Shown here in pieces: positions 6,865 to 16,624 of a stretch of DNA of 19,966 bases. Source of the stretch: Bacteroidales bacterium. Its GTDB lineage: Bacteria > Bacteroidota > Bacteroidia > Bacteroidales > UBA932. The notes under the pieces were generated by a model that worked only from the letters and a program-made list of their open reading frames with translations, searched no databases and was not told the DNA's origin. Every line of letters starts with the position of its first letter. Position 1 is the first letter of the stretch. Location of the stretch: NCBI GenBank assembly GCA_021443625.1, contig JABUTP010000003.1, forward strand, positions 1 to 19,966. Direction: 5' to 3'. The translations under genes were made by a program, and so were the position numbers.

Positions 6865-9800
6865 ATGAAAAACTCTGTACACAAAATCTTTGCGGCATCG
6901 GGCCGCAGTAAGGTGAATCTGTTGGTGTTATTATTCTCCCTTTTCTTTGTCTCAGGCATCGGCAGCGGATATTCCGCCTTCGCCCAGGCCAATTCGAGAC
7001 TTAACGGAAAAGTGACCAGCGCATCAACGGGAGAACCGTTGCCCGGAGTGGCAGTCTTTGTTGCGGGAACCGCCCACAGCTGCTATTCCGATATCGACGG
7101 CTCTTACTCTCTCTCTTTCAAGGCTTCGGACAATACCGAAATCACCTGGCAGCTTATGGGCTTCGTGACCGTCAAGCAGATTTACAAAGGAGAGGGTGTC
7201 ATCGACATCAAATTGGAAGATGACCTTTCCGTCATCGACGAGGTGGTGGTAACCGGTTACAACAGCATCCGAAAGGAGGGCTTTACCGGCAACACCGTCA
7301 AAATCACCAAGGAAGAACTCCTCAGGGTATCCCCCAAGAATGTGATTTCCTCCATTCAGGTGTTTGACCCCTCCTTCAGGATTGTCGAGAACATCGAGAT
7401 GGGTTCCGACCCCAACGCCCTGCCGGAGTTCAACCTCCGCGGCACCACTGCAATGAAGATGGAAGTTTCCACCAACACCGCAGACATTTCCAGGCAGAAT
7501 CTCACCAGCAACAACAACCTTCCCATATTCATTCTGGACGGATTTGAAGTTGGTGTTGAAAAAATCTACGATATGGACCCCCAGCGCATCCAGAGCCTCA
7601 CTCTCCTCAAGGATGCCGCTGCCACAGCCCTTTACGGGTCCCGTGCAGCCAATGGTGTGATAGTGATTGAGACCAGAAAGCCCGAAGAAGGAAGGTTGCA
7701 GGTTACCTACAACTTCACCGCTTCGGTCGAAGTTCCCGACCTGACCACCTACAACCTTATGACGGCCCGGGAGAAACTCGACGCAGAGGTGGCTGCAGGT
7801 TACTACAACCTCGACCCCGACCCCCTGTCGGGCGACCTCACCAGCCTCGGCGCGCACAGATATTACATTGCCAAGCTGAACAACATCAACAGGGGTGTTG
7901 AAACCGACTGGCTGGCAAAAGGGGTGCGTACGTCGCTCCACCACAAACACAGCCTGTATATAAATGGTGGTACCGAAGACATCCGCTGGGGTGCCGAACT
8001 CAAATATGACAACACCAACGGTGTGATGCCTTCGTCGTCCCGCAACACCTACGGGGCCGGCCTCGTGCTCGACTACAGGGTTGGAAAATTCCAGATTCTC
8101 AACAGGACCGACTTCGACAACATGAAAAACGGCTCCGACCCCACCCAGGCATTCTCCAATTACGTGCATCTTCAGCCCTACGATGTCCTGACCGACTACC
8201 AGACCGGCAGATATCTCAAGGAACTCAACACTTGGGGTTCGGGTACACGCATCAACCCCCTCTATGAGGCAGAATACCTCAACTCCTTCTCCAAGAGCAA
8301 TTATTCCGACTTCTCCAACAAACTCCAGATCAACTGTTTTGTCAACAGCGACATTACCGCCAAGGTGCAGTTTGCCGTTGACAAGAAGTTCTCCGAGACC
8401 AGAACTTTCCTGGATCCTTCGTCGGCAACGTTCTCAAAGATAAGCGACCCGAGATACCTCGGAAGTCTCTCGACAATCGAGGATGACACATTCTCCTATG
8501 ACCTCAACGCCCTGTTGCTCTACAACAAGAACATCGGCAAGAATTATATCAGCACCACCGCCGGTGCGGAGTTGATTGAGAACAGTGTGGCGTCCCTTGC
8601 GACATCCTACACCGGATTCCCCAACGGAAGCCTCTACTCCGTGAACAACGCCATGATGATAAACGGCAAGCCGGTCCGCACCAGCAACAAGACCCGTCTG
8701 GCCAGTTTCCTCCTGATGGCCAACTACTCCTGGGCAGACATCTATCTCTGCGACATCTCCCTGAGGCTCGACGGCTCTTCCGAATTCGGCAAGGAGCAGA
8801 AAATGGCCCCCTTCTGGTCGGCCGGTGCCGGTATCAACGTGCACAAATACGAGTTCCTGCAGGACAACAAGGTGCTTAGCACCCTCAAGCTCAGGACTAC
8901 TTACGGTCAGGTCGGCAAGGTGAACTTCCCGATTTATGCCGCCACTTCAAGCTACAGCTCGACGTCAACCCAGGACTGGTATCTTACCGGTATGGGCAAT
9001 ATGATGTACTATCTCGGCAACAACGAACTTTCCTGGGAAAAGACCAATTCGTTCGATGCCGGCTTTGACCTGGGTCTCTTCGAAGACAAGGTGATGACAC
9101 GGTTCTCCTACTATGTGAAGAACACCACCGACCTCATCACCACCGTAACCCTCCCCTCTTCTTCGGGTTTCACCAGCTATATGGACAACCTGGGCAAGAT
9201 TCAGAACAAGGGTTGCGAACTCGACGTCCGCATCAACGCAGTCAACACCAAGGACTGGGGCCTTATGGTATTCGGCAACCTCTCCCACAACAAAAACCGC
9301 ATTATGGAGATTTCCGATGCGCTCAAGGCCTACAACGAGCAGGTTGACAAGCTTTATGCAGACTACAGGGAGGGTTCCACAAGCCAGCAGGACAGCAAAT
9401 ACTCCACTCCCCACACCAAATTCATCGAAGGAGGTTCAACCACTTCCATTTTCGGTATGAAGTCGCTGGGCATCAACCCCGCAAACGGTAAGGAACTCTA
9501 CCTTACCCCCGAGGGGAAGGTGACCTACCAGTGGAGCGCCGCCGACCAGGTCATCATCGGCGACACCGAGCCCAAGATCCGCGGCTCGTTCGGCTTCAAT
9601 GCGAGATGGAAACAGTTATCGCTCTTCACATCGTTCCTTTACCGCGCCGGCGGACAGCAATACAACCAGACTCTGGTAAGTTATGTGGAGGACGTCAATC
9701 TCCTTGCCACCAATGCCGACAGGCGTGTGAATTCGATGCGCTGGAAAAATCCCGGTGACGTGACGCAGTTCAAGGGCATTTCCGAGAACGGTTACACCAC

Positions 9801-10026
9801 CCGCCCCACTTCGCGCTTTGTCCAGAGGGACAATCTGCTTCAGTTCAACTCTGTTTCGCTCAGTTATGACGTCCGTCCCGAGATTATCCACAAGGCGGGC
9901 ATCAGCATGGCGAGGATTATGGCCAGCATGCAGGATCTGGGTTATTGGAGCACCATCCACAGGGAAAGAGGTCTCGCATATCCTTTCTCCCGCACATTCA
10001 ACTTCTCAGTCAACTTAAGCTTCTGA
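6865..10026 (+). CDS. SusC/RagA-family TonB-dependent outer-membrane transporter
   Basis: From ATG 6865 the protein has 1053 residues, normal for the family. A signal peptide ends near FAQ41. It is followed by a carboxypeptidase-regulatory-like beta-sandwich (about 45-118), the hallmark DEVVVTGY (125-132), a TonB plug domain (about 135-280, including the LKDAAATALYGSRAANGVIVIETR region typical of SusC) and a beta-barrel that ends in FSVNLSF, whose C-terminal phenylalanine fits outer-membrane insertion. No N-terminal STN (secretin/TonB) signalling domain is present, so it should not signal directly to an anti-sigma factor. It forms a lidded transporter with the SusD-like protein encoded 5 bp downstream. 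The neighbours are metallopeptidases and not glycan-degrading enzymes, which points to peptides as the cargo, as in RagAB; this is inference. Confidence 0.95.
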   Translation: MKNSVHKIFAASGRSKVNLLVLLFSLFFVSGIGSGYSAFAQANSRLNGKVTSASTGEPLPGVAVFVAGTAHSCYSDIDGSYSLSFKASDNTEITWQLMGFVTVKQIYKGEGVIDIKLEDDLSVIDEVVVTGYNSIRKEGFTGNTVKITKEELLRVSPKNVISSIQVFDPSFRIVENIEMGSDPNALPEFNLRGTTAMKMEVSTNTADISRQNLTSNNNLPIFILDGFEVGVEKIYDMDPQRIQSLTLLKDAAATALYGSRAANGVIVIETRKPEEGRLQVTYNFTASVEVPDLTTYNLMTAREKLDAEVAAGYYNLDPDPLSGDLTSLGAHRYYIAKLNNINRGVETDWLAKGVRTSLHHKHSLYINGGTEDIRWGAELKYDNTNGVMPSSSRNTYGAGLVLDYRVGKFQILNRTDFDNMKNGSDPTQAFSNYVHLQPYDVLTDYQTGRYLKELNTWGSGTRINPLYEAEYLNSFSKSNYSDFSNKLQINCFVNSDITAKVQFAVDKKFSETRTFLDPSSATFSKISDPRYLGSLSTIEDDTFSYDLNALLLYNKNIGKNYISTTAGAELIENSVASLATSYTGFPNGSLYSVNNAMMINGKPVRTSNKTRLASFLLMANYSWADIYLCDISLRLDGSSEFGKEQKMAPFWSAGAGINVHKYEFLQDNKVLSTLKLRTTYGQVGKVNFPIYAATSSYSSTSTQDWYLTGMGNMMYYLGNNELSWEKTNSFDAGFDLGLFEDKVMTRFSYYVKNTTDLITTVTLPSSSGFTSYMDNLGKIQNKGCELDVRINAVNTKDWGLMVFGNLSHNKNRIMEISDALKAYNEQVDKLYADYREGSTSQQDSKYSTPHTKFIEGGSTTSIFGMKSLGINPANGKELYLTPEGKVTYQWSAADQVIIGDTEPKIRGSFGFNARWKQLSLFTSFLYRAGGQQYNQTLVSYVEDVNLLATNADRRVNSMRWKNPGDVTQFKGISENGYTTRPTSRFVQRDNLLQFNSVSLSYDVRPEIIHKAGISMARIMASMQDLGYWSTIHRERGLAYPFSRTFNFSVNLSF

Positions 10027-10031
10027 CGGAT

Positions 10032-11510
10032 ATGAAAAGGATATTTATATATATGGCAACAGCCATGATGGTAATGCCGCTTGCCTCTTGCAGCAAATGG
10101 CTCGACATTATTCCTGAGGATACCACCGTTGAGAAAAACCTTTTCAGCGATGCCGCCGGATATTATTCCGCAGTCAACGGCATATACCAGACTTTGGCTA
10201 CCGACAATCTCTACGGAAAGAATCTTTCGTGGGGTTTTGCCAGTGCCCTGTCCCAGGACTATGACAACTACTCCATAAACAACTCCAAGGCATTCTCGAG
10301 GACCGAAAACTATGAATACGGTTCCGACGAAGTCAAGGCCTACGGTGAGCAGATATGGCAGAACGGCTACAATGTGGTGGCCAACGCCAACAATGTGCTG
10401 AAGCATATCGAAACCGTAGATGAAGATTTCTTCCCCAACATCAAGTTTGACGACGCTTCCCTCATCAAGGGCGAGATGCTGGCGGTAAGGGCCCTCGTGC
10501 AGTTTGACCTGCTGCGCCTTTTCGCCCCCTCTCCCAAGGAGAACGCATCGGCCAAGGCCATCCCCTATGTCAAAGAGTACCCCTCTTTCTTCAATGAAAG
10601 ACTCACTGTGGGCGATGTTCTTGCAAATGTCGAGAAAGACCTCATCGATGCCAAGGATCTCCTTGCCGAGGCCGACACTCTCAAGGGCCTTTATGAGTTC
10701 GAGAGTGTCTCCAACCTCTTCCAGAGCACCAACACCGCCGGACTATTCTTCAGCGCCAGGGGTTCCAGACTCAACTATTTTGCCGTGACCGCCCTCCTCG
10801 CCAGGGTTTACGCCTATGCGGGCGACCTCGACAACGCATACAAATATGCCACCGAGTTCAAATCGTGGTGCAGCAACGACAAGTGCGGCTACAAATACAC
10901 CGAAGGCTGGACCGACTCTGACACTCCCGAATCCCGTCCCCACAAGCTTATAGACGAGATTGTCATTGGCTTCTACAGAGAGACTCTCGCCGTTGACTAC
11001 GAAAGCGTCACCAGCGGTACCGACGGTTCCACCAACAGTTTCGCCCTCAAGGGTCTCGGAGAGATTTTCTCCGACAGCGACGACGTGCGCCGTCTCAAAC
11101 TCGTTTATGACAACAGTCTCGACGTCCACGTTTCCCTCAAATACAAGACCCGCAAGGAAACCGGTTCCAGAACCATCGTAGTCGAGAACAGGCTTGTCCC
11201 CGTGCTCCGTCTTCCCGAAATCAATCTCATCATTGCCGAATACCTTGTGCAGAACGGCCGCTCCGACGAAGCCGCGGAACTGGTCAATGAACTCAGGAGC
11301 GCCAGAAGGTGCGCTTCCAACAAAGTTGACGCCTCCACGGTTGCCGATGCCATCGGCAAGGAATTCCGCAGGGAAAGCATTGCCGAAGGTCAGTATTTCT
11401 TCTTCTGCAAGCGGACAGGCGCCGCCCAGATAAATGCCGGAGGAGTCTATATAGACATGGCGGGAAAATACACAATGAATATCCCTGACAGTGAAATCAC
11501 CCTTAATTAA
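10032..11510 (+). CDS. SusD/RagB-family surface lipoprotein
   Basis: From ATG 10032 the protein has 492 residues, typical for SusD homologues. The signal peptide ends in LASC with C20 as the lipidated residue, followed by SKWLDIIPED, a common SusD opening. A helical repeat pattern follows, with the AVNGIYQTL and MLAVRALVQFDLLRLF segments of the TPR-like SusD fold, and a C-terminal INLIIAEYL...AAELVNELRSAR region. An in-frame start at 9945 would lie within the transporter gene and would lose the signal peptide, so it is rejected. The protein acts as the lid over the SusC barrel and captures ligand at the cell surface. The gap to the transporter stop is 5 bp, so the two are made together. Confidence 0.95.
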   Translation: MKRIFIYMATAMMVMPLASCSKWLDIIPEDTTVEKNLFSDAAGYYSAVNGIYQTLATDNLYGKNLSWGFASALSQDYDNYSINNSKAFSRTENYEYGSDEVKAYGEQIWQNGYNVVANANNVLKHIETVDEDFFPNIKFDDASLIKGEMLAVRALVQFDLLRLFAPSPKENASAKAIPYVKEYPSFFNERLTVGDVLANVEKDLIDAKDLLAEADTLKGLYEFESVSNLFQSTNTAGLFFSARGSRLNYFAVTALLARVYAYAGDLDNAYKYATEFKSWCSNDKCGYKYTEGWTDSDTPESRPHKLIDEIVIGFYRETLAVDYESVTSGTDGSTNSFALKGLGEIFSDSDDVRRLKLVYDNSLDVHVSLKYKTRKETGSRTIVVENRLVPVLRLPEINLIIAEYLVQNGRSDEAAELVNELRSARRCASNKVDASTVADAIGKEFRRESIAEGQYFFFCKRTGAAQINAGGVYIDMAGKYTMNIPDSEITLN

Positions 11511-11519
11511 GAGAATGCA

Positions 11520-12239
11520 ATGAAAAAATTCAGATATTTAGCATTAAGTGCAGTTGCTGCCCTTCTCAGCCTCTCTTCCTGCTCGGAAGACCCGCTGGAC
11601 GTATTCGGGCAGGAGCACTACGTTCACTTCACCAGGGAGTCCGAAAGGAGTTACAACTTTTCGTTTGCCACCATCGAGGGCGATGAATACACCCTGGAAA
11701 TACCCGTCACCCTCATAGGCAGGTCTCTTGAGGAGGACATCACCTACAATGTCGAGGTAGTAAAGACCGGCGAGGTGGCCACCACCGCCAGCGACGGAGT
11801 CTTTACCGTAACGTCCGAAAACGTTTTCCACAAGGGGGCTTTCGAAGACGTCCTCTCCGTCCAACTCCACAATATGCCCGAACTCTCCGAGGAACGCACC
11901 GTGGTGCTGAGGATTACCGACAAAGGCGTTGCCAAAGCCGGTCCCGAGGAGTATCAGACCGCCCTCATCAAAGTAAGCAACACCCTCTCCAAACCCGACT
12001 GGTGGAGCGGCGACGTCACCAAGATTTTCCTTGGCGAATATTCCGATATCAAATATCAGGAGTTCATCAAGGCAACCGGAATGATAGACCTCACCGATTT
12101 GTCAACCGCCAAGGTCAGGACCTATACCATCGCCTTTGTTTACTATCTCCGCGACCTTGACGTCAAGGGACAGACCGCCTACGAAAAAGACGGAATCACC
12201 AAAGTGCTTGACACCGTTCCTTACAATAAAAACCTGTAA
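11520..12239 (+). CDS. DUF4843-type surface lipoprotein
   Basis: The 239-residue protein has a lipoprotein signal ending LSSC with C21, followed directly by SED, which fits the Bacteroidota surface-export signal (serine plus acidic residues after the cysteine). The YVHFTRES...NFSFATI opening and a beta-rich body in about 30-150 (VPVTLIG, VVLRITD) resemble the DUF4843 family, which regularly sits behind SusD-like genes beside a PKD-like lipoprotein. A likely role is as an accessory subunit of the surface transport complex that helps bind or position substrate. It begins 9 bp after the SusD-like gene and ends 3 bp before the next gene. Family assignment is by recognition and by gene order. Confidence 0.82.
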   Translation: MKKFRYLALSAVAALLSLSSCSEDPLDVFGQEHYVHFTRESERSYNFSFATIEGDEYTLEIPVTLIGRSLEEDITYNVEVVKTGEVATTASDGVFTVTSENVFHKGAFEDVLSVQLHNMPELSEERTVVLRITDKGVAKAGPEEYQTALIKVSNTLSKPDWWSGDVTKIFLGEYSDIKYQEFIKATGMIDLTDLSTAKVRTYTIAFVYYLRDLDVKGQTAYEKDGITKVLDTVPYNKNL

Positions 12240-12242
12240 GCC

Positions 12243-13979
12243 ATGAAGAAGATTATAACCTCTGCGCTTTCCGCAGCGCTTGTATGTCTCTGTGCCGTTT
12301 CCTGCTATACCGACAAGGGCAACTACGACTACAGTTACAATACCGACGACATCGTCTTCCTCGAAAGGGGTCACGGTGCCATCGAGATTCTGGAGTCGAT
12401 GGAAGTCAACCGCGAGAACATGCTTCAGGCCCCCTTCATGTTCAGGGTGGGCGAGAATGTGGAAATCCCCGCCAGATACACCATTTTGGACAAGTCTCTC
12501 ACCGAAAGTGACCTCGCCTTCGAATGGCTGCTCGGCGACCAGGTTGTCTCCACCGAATCGGTCCTCAGGATAGATCCCAAACCGGTCGGGGATTACTCCG
12601 GCATCCTCCACATCCTCGACACGAAGAACAACCAGATATATTCGCGCACCTACAATTTCCGCGTGGATCCCAAATATACCGACGGTTGGGCCATTCTTTC
12701 GGAGAACGGAGCAGAGAACCAGATTTCCTATCTGCACCTCAATCTTGGTGACAACGGCTACGAGGCCGAATATGAAGAGAACGTATTTGCAAAGGCCAAC
12801 AACGGAGAGAAACTCAGCAACGTGACGGATATCTGCGCCCATATGTACGATACCTATCCGCAGGTGTTCTCCCTCAGCGTAGCCCAGAGCAACGAAACCG
12901 GCCCCATCGACATCGACATCCACAGTATGGGCAAGCTCGCCAACTACCGCGACCAGTTCATTGGGCAGGTTCCCGATGAGAATTTCATCAAGGTACAGAG
13001 CCTCAGCACCGCCGTGCTGCTCCTTTCCGACAAGGGCAACATTTACGCCCGCACCGAGGAGAAGGAGGGTTTCTCCGACACCAAGCCCCACGAAGGTCTG
13101 TTCCCCACGACCCCGTTCGGCAACGAGTACAACCTCAACATCACCCACTGGATCAACATGTCCAATATGGCGTCGGGATTCTCCGGCATCAACGAGACCG
13201 TGGCCTACGATGAGAACAAGCACAGATGCGTTGTTGTCCACGCCGTAGGTTCCACCAACACCAATCTGGGTATGAAGTGCTATCCTTTCAACGAGCAGTT
13301 CTATATGAACTCTGTCGAGCCCAACCGCAACGGCCCCGGCTTTGACGGAACAAATTATTACAACGACATCACCTTCCCCGACCCGTACGACCTGAGCGGC
13401 TACAAGGTGCTTGCGATGAAGGGTTGCGGCCGGACAATGGACCTCTTTGCAGACGCCAGTTTCCTGTCGGTGGTGATGCTGCTCCAGAAGGAAAGCACCG
13501 GCAAGCTCTACATCTACTCGTTCAGCTTCTTCGTTGCATCAACCGGACGTTACGATGTGGATCTTGACTTGTTCTATCCTCTGCCCGACAATCTCCAGAT
13601 TGATCCCGAAACGATGTTGTGCCGTGATTTCCTCGGCTCGTCAAACCACCATATCTTCCTGAGCAACAAGGACAGAACCGAGATTTACTACGTCAAGGCG
13701 CTGAGTCCGGGCGGGATTGGCAAGATATACAGTTCCGACTCTCCCATCACCTGCTTCTGCCCCGGCGAGATAGGCAACTTCCTCCCGGGATGGGGTATGT
13801 ACGACACCATCTACTACCAGCTGTTCCTGGTGGCCAAGGAAAACGGTGACATCGACATCGTGAGAATTGACGACTTTGCATACTACGGCGGAGGTGTGGA
13901 AACCGTCTGCACCGTGAAAGGCGGCGCGGGCAAAATCACACAGGCCTGCTTCCTTTCCAACTCATCCGCAAATTTCTAA
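12243..13979 (+). CDS. PKD-like family surface lipoprotein
   Basis: The 578-residue protein has a lipoprotein signal ending AVSC with C21. The sequence just after it, YTDKGNYDYSYN, is the recognisable start of the PKD-like lipoproteins that accompany DUF4843 proteins in SusCD loci. A PKD/Ig-like sandwich (about 60-140, ending in DTKNNQIYSRTYNFRV) is followed by a long beta-rich region with repeated short strands (about 140-570) that could be a propeller. It has no catalytic motif that I can identify. The ATG is 3 bp after the preceding stop. The expected role is surface binding of the nutrient or of the transporter complex. Confidence 0.82.
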   Translation: MKKIITSALSAALVCLCAVSCYTDKGNYDYSYNTDDIVFLERGHGAIEILESMEVNRENMLQAPFMFRVGENVEIPARYTILDKSLTESDLAFEWLLGDQVVSTESVLRIDPKPVGDYSGILHILDTKNNQIYSRTYNFRVDPKYTDGWAILSENGAENQISYLHLNLGDNGYEAEYEENVFAKANNGEKLSNVTDICAHMYDTYPQVFSLSVAQSNETGPIDIDIHSMGKLANYRDQFIGQVPDENFIKVQSLSTAVLLLSDKGNIYARTEEKEGFSDTKPHEGLFPTTPFGNEYNLNITHWINMSNMASGFSGINETVAYDENKHRCVVVHAVGSTNTNLGMKCYPFNEQFYMNSVEPNRNGPGFDGTNYYNDITFPDPYDLSGYKVLAMKGCGRTMDLFADASFLSVVMLLQKESTGKLYIYSFSFFVASTGRYDVDLDLFYPLPDNLQIDPETMLCRDFLGSSNHHIFLSNKDRTEIYYVKALSPGGIGKIYSSDSPITCFCPGEIGNFLPGWGMYDTIYYQLFLVAKENGDIDIVRIDDFAYYGGGVETVCTVKGGAGKITQACFLSNSSANF

Positions 13980-14021
13980 AATCAGATCATTCACATTACC
14001 AACATTATTATCATCAAAATC

Positions 14022-16616
14022 ATGAAGAAAACTTTTCTTGTGTTTTTGGCATTCCTGCTTGCCACATCCGTCACACCGGCGGATGCGGCAGTGCCGGGAT
14101 TGTTCAAGAGCAAAAAAAAGGGAAACGTAACCCCTTCCGACACTACCAAGGTTGAAACCGATTACGACAAATTCTTAAAGAAGAAACCCGTATCCAAGGT
14201 GGGATTCATAACCCTGCACCAGGCCGAAGACAAACTCTGGTGTGAGATGCCCGTTGAGATGATGGATCGCCAGATGCTCTTTGCATCCACTCTCAGCGAG
14301 ATTTCCGACAACGGACTCGGCATCGTGGGCTACAAAACCAACGACCCCCTGCTGGTGTCATTCCGCAAGGTCGGCAAGAAGGTTACACTCAATCTTCATG
14401 AAAACGAATATGTTACCCGTGAGCAGGACACTACCATAGCCGCTGCCCTCAAAATAAACGGCATCGGTTCCGTGCTTGCGGCGTTTGACGTAAAGACATA
14501 CAACAATGACAGCACGGCCGTGGTGTTTGACATGACAGATTTCTTCATCGGTGACGTCAGGAAACTGCGTCCCCTGGACGACCGCAGCGGCAGCACATCC
14601 GTCACGGTAATGCACAAGAGCAAGGAGTCTTTCATCCTTTCGTGCAAGGCGTTTGAAACGAACGTGACCGTTCGCACCAGCATGACCTACTCGGTCAACG
14701 CAACTGTCAAGGGGCAGGAAGTTCTGAAAGGCGAGCCTATGACTGCCGTTATGACCCACACCCTGCTGCTGCTTGACGAGCAACCCTGGAAACCCCGTCC
14801 GGTGGATAGCCGCATCGCCATTTTCCCCACTACGAAAATTTTGTTTGACGGAGCGAAACAGGCATCCGAAAACATCTGTTACGCCAACCGCTGGAGAATG
14901 GAACCCAAGGATACCGCCGCATTCCTCCGGGGCGAGAAGGTGGATCCCGTAAAACCCATCATATTCTACATCGACCCCGCCTTCCCCGTGGAGTGGAAAG
15001 ACGCCATCTTTGAGGCGGTGAACCAGTGGCAGGAGCCATTTGAAAGAATCGGTTTCTCCAACGCCATAATGGCCAAGCCATACCCCACCGACGACCCCGA
15101 GTTCGACCCCGACAACCTGAAGTATTCCTGCATCAGGTACGTCCCCACCACCGTCGAGAACGCCATGGGTCCTTCGTGGACCGACCCCCGCAGCGGTGAG
15201 ATCATCAACGCCTCGGTGTTCGTCTATCACGACGTGGTGAAACTCATCAACAACTGGCGGTTCATCCAGACCGCCCAGACCGATGCCAGCGTAAGGAGCG
15301 GCAAACTTCCCAAAGAGGTCTTCGAAGATGCAATGCGCTATGTCATCACCCACGAAGTGGGACACTGCCTCGGCCTTATGCACAATATGAGCAGCTCTGC
15401 CACCATTCCGGTGGATTCGCTCCGCTCGCCTTCGTTCACCCAGAAATACGGCACAACCCATTCCATTATGGATTATGCCCGCTTCAATTACGTCGCCCAG
15501 CCGGGCGATATGGAGAAAGGTGTGAAACTCACCCCTCCCAGATTCGGCCTGTATGACTATTTCACCATCCATTATTCCTATGCCCCCCTCTTCGACGTCA
15601 AAACCTACGAGGAGGAGAAGGAGATTGTCTTCGGATGGATCAAGGAGGCCATTGCCGACCCGGTTTACCGTTACGGCCACCAGCAGATGAGGTCCATTAT
15701 AGACCCGAGGTCGCAGAACGAGGATTTGGGAGACAACTCCGTGACCGCTTCGGAATACGGCACCAAGAACCTCAAATACATCCTGCCCAAAGTGTCGTCG
15801 TGGGTTGTGGATGACAACGACTGCACCTACAAGAGAGAAATCTATACGGGCATCATAGAGCAGTACCTGACCTACGTAAAGCACGTATATGCCAACATCG
15901 GCGGAATCTATCTGTATGAGAAACTCGACGGAGACCCCATAGAAAACGCCTACTCCCCCGTTCCCGTGGAGAGGCAGAAAGAGGCCTTCGACTGGCTTGT
16001 GAAGCAGTTCAACGACACCGCCTGGCTCGACGAACCCACCCTTATGGAGGTTATGCCCATCATCGGTTCGCCGGCAAAGGCTATGAAGGTAGCCCTTGCC
16101 GAGGCCATAGTGAAGACCCCCGCCAAGATTATGACGCACGAACAGGTCTATAGCAAAGACAAAGTGTGGAAACTGGAAGATTGCTGCGCCGAGGTCTATG
16201 ACCTTGTGTGGAAGCCGACAATCCAGGGCAGGAAACTTACAGCGGACCAGATGATGCTCCAGAGGGAGTTTGTAAAGACCTGGTTCGCCGCCGCGGGTTA
16301 CACCAAATACAGCGGAGCGGGAGCGGGTCCCAAGGCCGACTCCAAGGGCATAACTACCCCCGACTTCCTCAAAGACTACGAAGCGCGCAATGCACGTCTT
16401 CTGAACGACACCCCCAATCCCGACCGGCAGGTGGTTTACGGCTACAGCGACCCCTATTATTTCTTTGTGGGCAATCTCGTATATAATCACGAATTCTACG
16501 ACACTCTGCTCAAGGTTCAGAAACTGCTGAAGAGCAGGGTTGGCTCCGCCTCCGGCGAGACGAAGGCCCACTACGAACTCCTTCTCCACAATATCCAAAA
16601 GACAATTGACAAATAA
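14022..16616 (+). CDS. Exported zinc metalloprotease, metzincin type (DUF5117/DUF4953/DUF5118 group)
   Basis: The 864-residue protein has a signal peptide cleaved near ADA23 and no lipobox, so it is predicted to be periplasmic or secreted. DUF5118-like sequence occupies about 45-95, DUF5117-like about 100-300, and a metzincin domain plus C-terminal extension about 310-720. The zinc site is complete: H444-E445-V-G-H448, then G451 and H454 (HEXXHXXGXXH). A Met-turn-like SIMDYAR follows about 30 residues on. It follows the PKD-like gene after 42 bp of AT-rich sequence with no clear promoter, so it belongs to the same operon. It probably cuts peptides brought in by the SusCD pair, or proteins at the cell surface. 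Substrate specificity is not visible. Confidence 0.9.
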   Translation: MKKTFLVFLAFLLATSVTPADAAVPGLFKSKKKGNVTPSDTTKVETDYDKFLKKKPVSKVGFITLHQAEDKLWCEMPVEMMDRQMLFASTLSEISDNGLGIVGYKTNDPLLVSFRKVGKKVTLNLHENEYVTREQDTTIAAALKINGIGSVLAAFDVKTYNNDSTAVVFDMTDFFIGDVRKLRPLDDRSGSTSVTVMHKSKESFILSCKAFETNVTVRTSMTYSVNATVKGQEVLKGEPMTAVMTHTLLLLDEQPWKPRPVDSRIAIFPTTKILFDGAKQASENICYANRWRMEPKDTAAFLRGEKVDPVKPIIFYIDPAFPVEWKDAIFEAVNQWQEPFERIGFSNAIMAKPYPTDDPEFDPDNLKYSCIRYVPTTVENAMGPSWTDPRSGEIINASVFVYHDVVKLINNWRFIQTAQTDASVRSGKLPKEVFEDAMRYVITHEVGHCLGLMHNMSSSATIPVDSLRSPSFTQKYGTTHSIMDYARFNYVAQPGDMEKGVKLTPPRFGLYDYFTIHYSYAPLFDVKTYEEEKEIVFGWIKEAIADPVYRYGHQQMRSIIDPRSQNEDLGDNSVTASEYGTKNLKYILPKVSSWVVDDNDCTYKREIYTGIIEQYLTYVKHVYANIGGIYLYEKLDGDPIENAYSPVPVERQKEAFDWLVKQFNDTAWLDEPTLMEVMPIIGSPAKAMKVALAEAIVKTPAKIMTHEQVYSKDKVWKLEDCCAEVYDLVWKPTIQGRKLTADQMMLQREFVKTWFAAAGYTKYSGAGAGPKADSKGITTPDFLKDYEARNARLLNDTPNPDRQVVYGYSDPYYFFVGNLVYNHEFYDTLLKVQKLLKSRVGSASGETKAHYELLLHNIQKTIDK

Positions 16617-16624
16617 GACGCCTT

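Noticed and set aside
7024..8169. 381-codon open frame on the minus strand opposite the SusC-like gene
   Set aside because: Antisense to the conserved carboxypeptidase-like and plug domains; composition again reflects the sense strand.
12102..13241. 379-codon open frame on the minus strand opposite the PKD-like gene
   Set aside because: Shadow of C-ending codon usage. It crosses the boundary between two real genes and has no recognisable domain.
14358..16598. 746-codon open frame on the minus strand opposite the metalloprotease gene
   Set aside because: It is fully antisense to a gene with a signal peptide and an intact zinc motif. Its composition (rich in G, V, H) is what the codon bias of the plus strand would give on the other strand. 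No family resemblance was seen.
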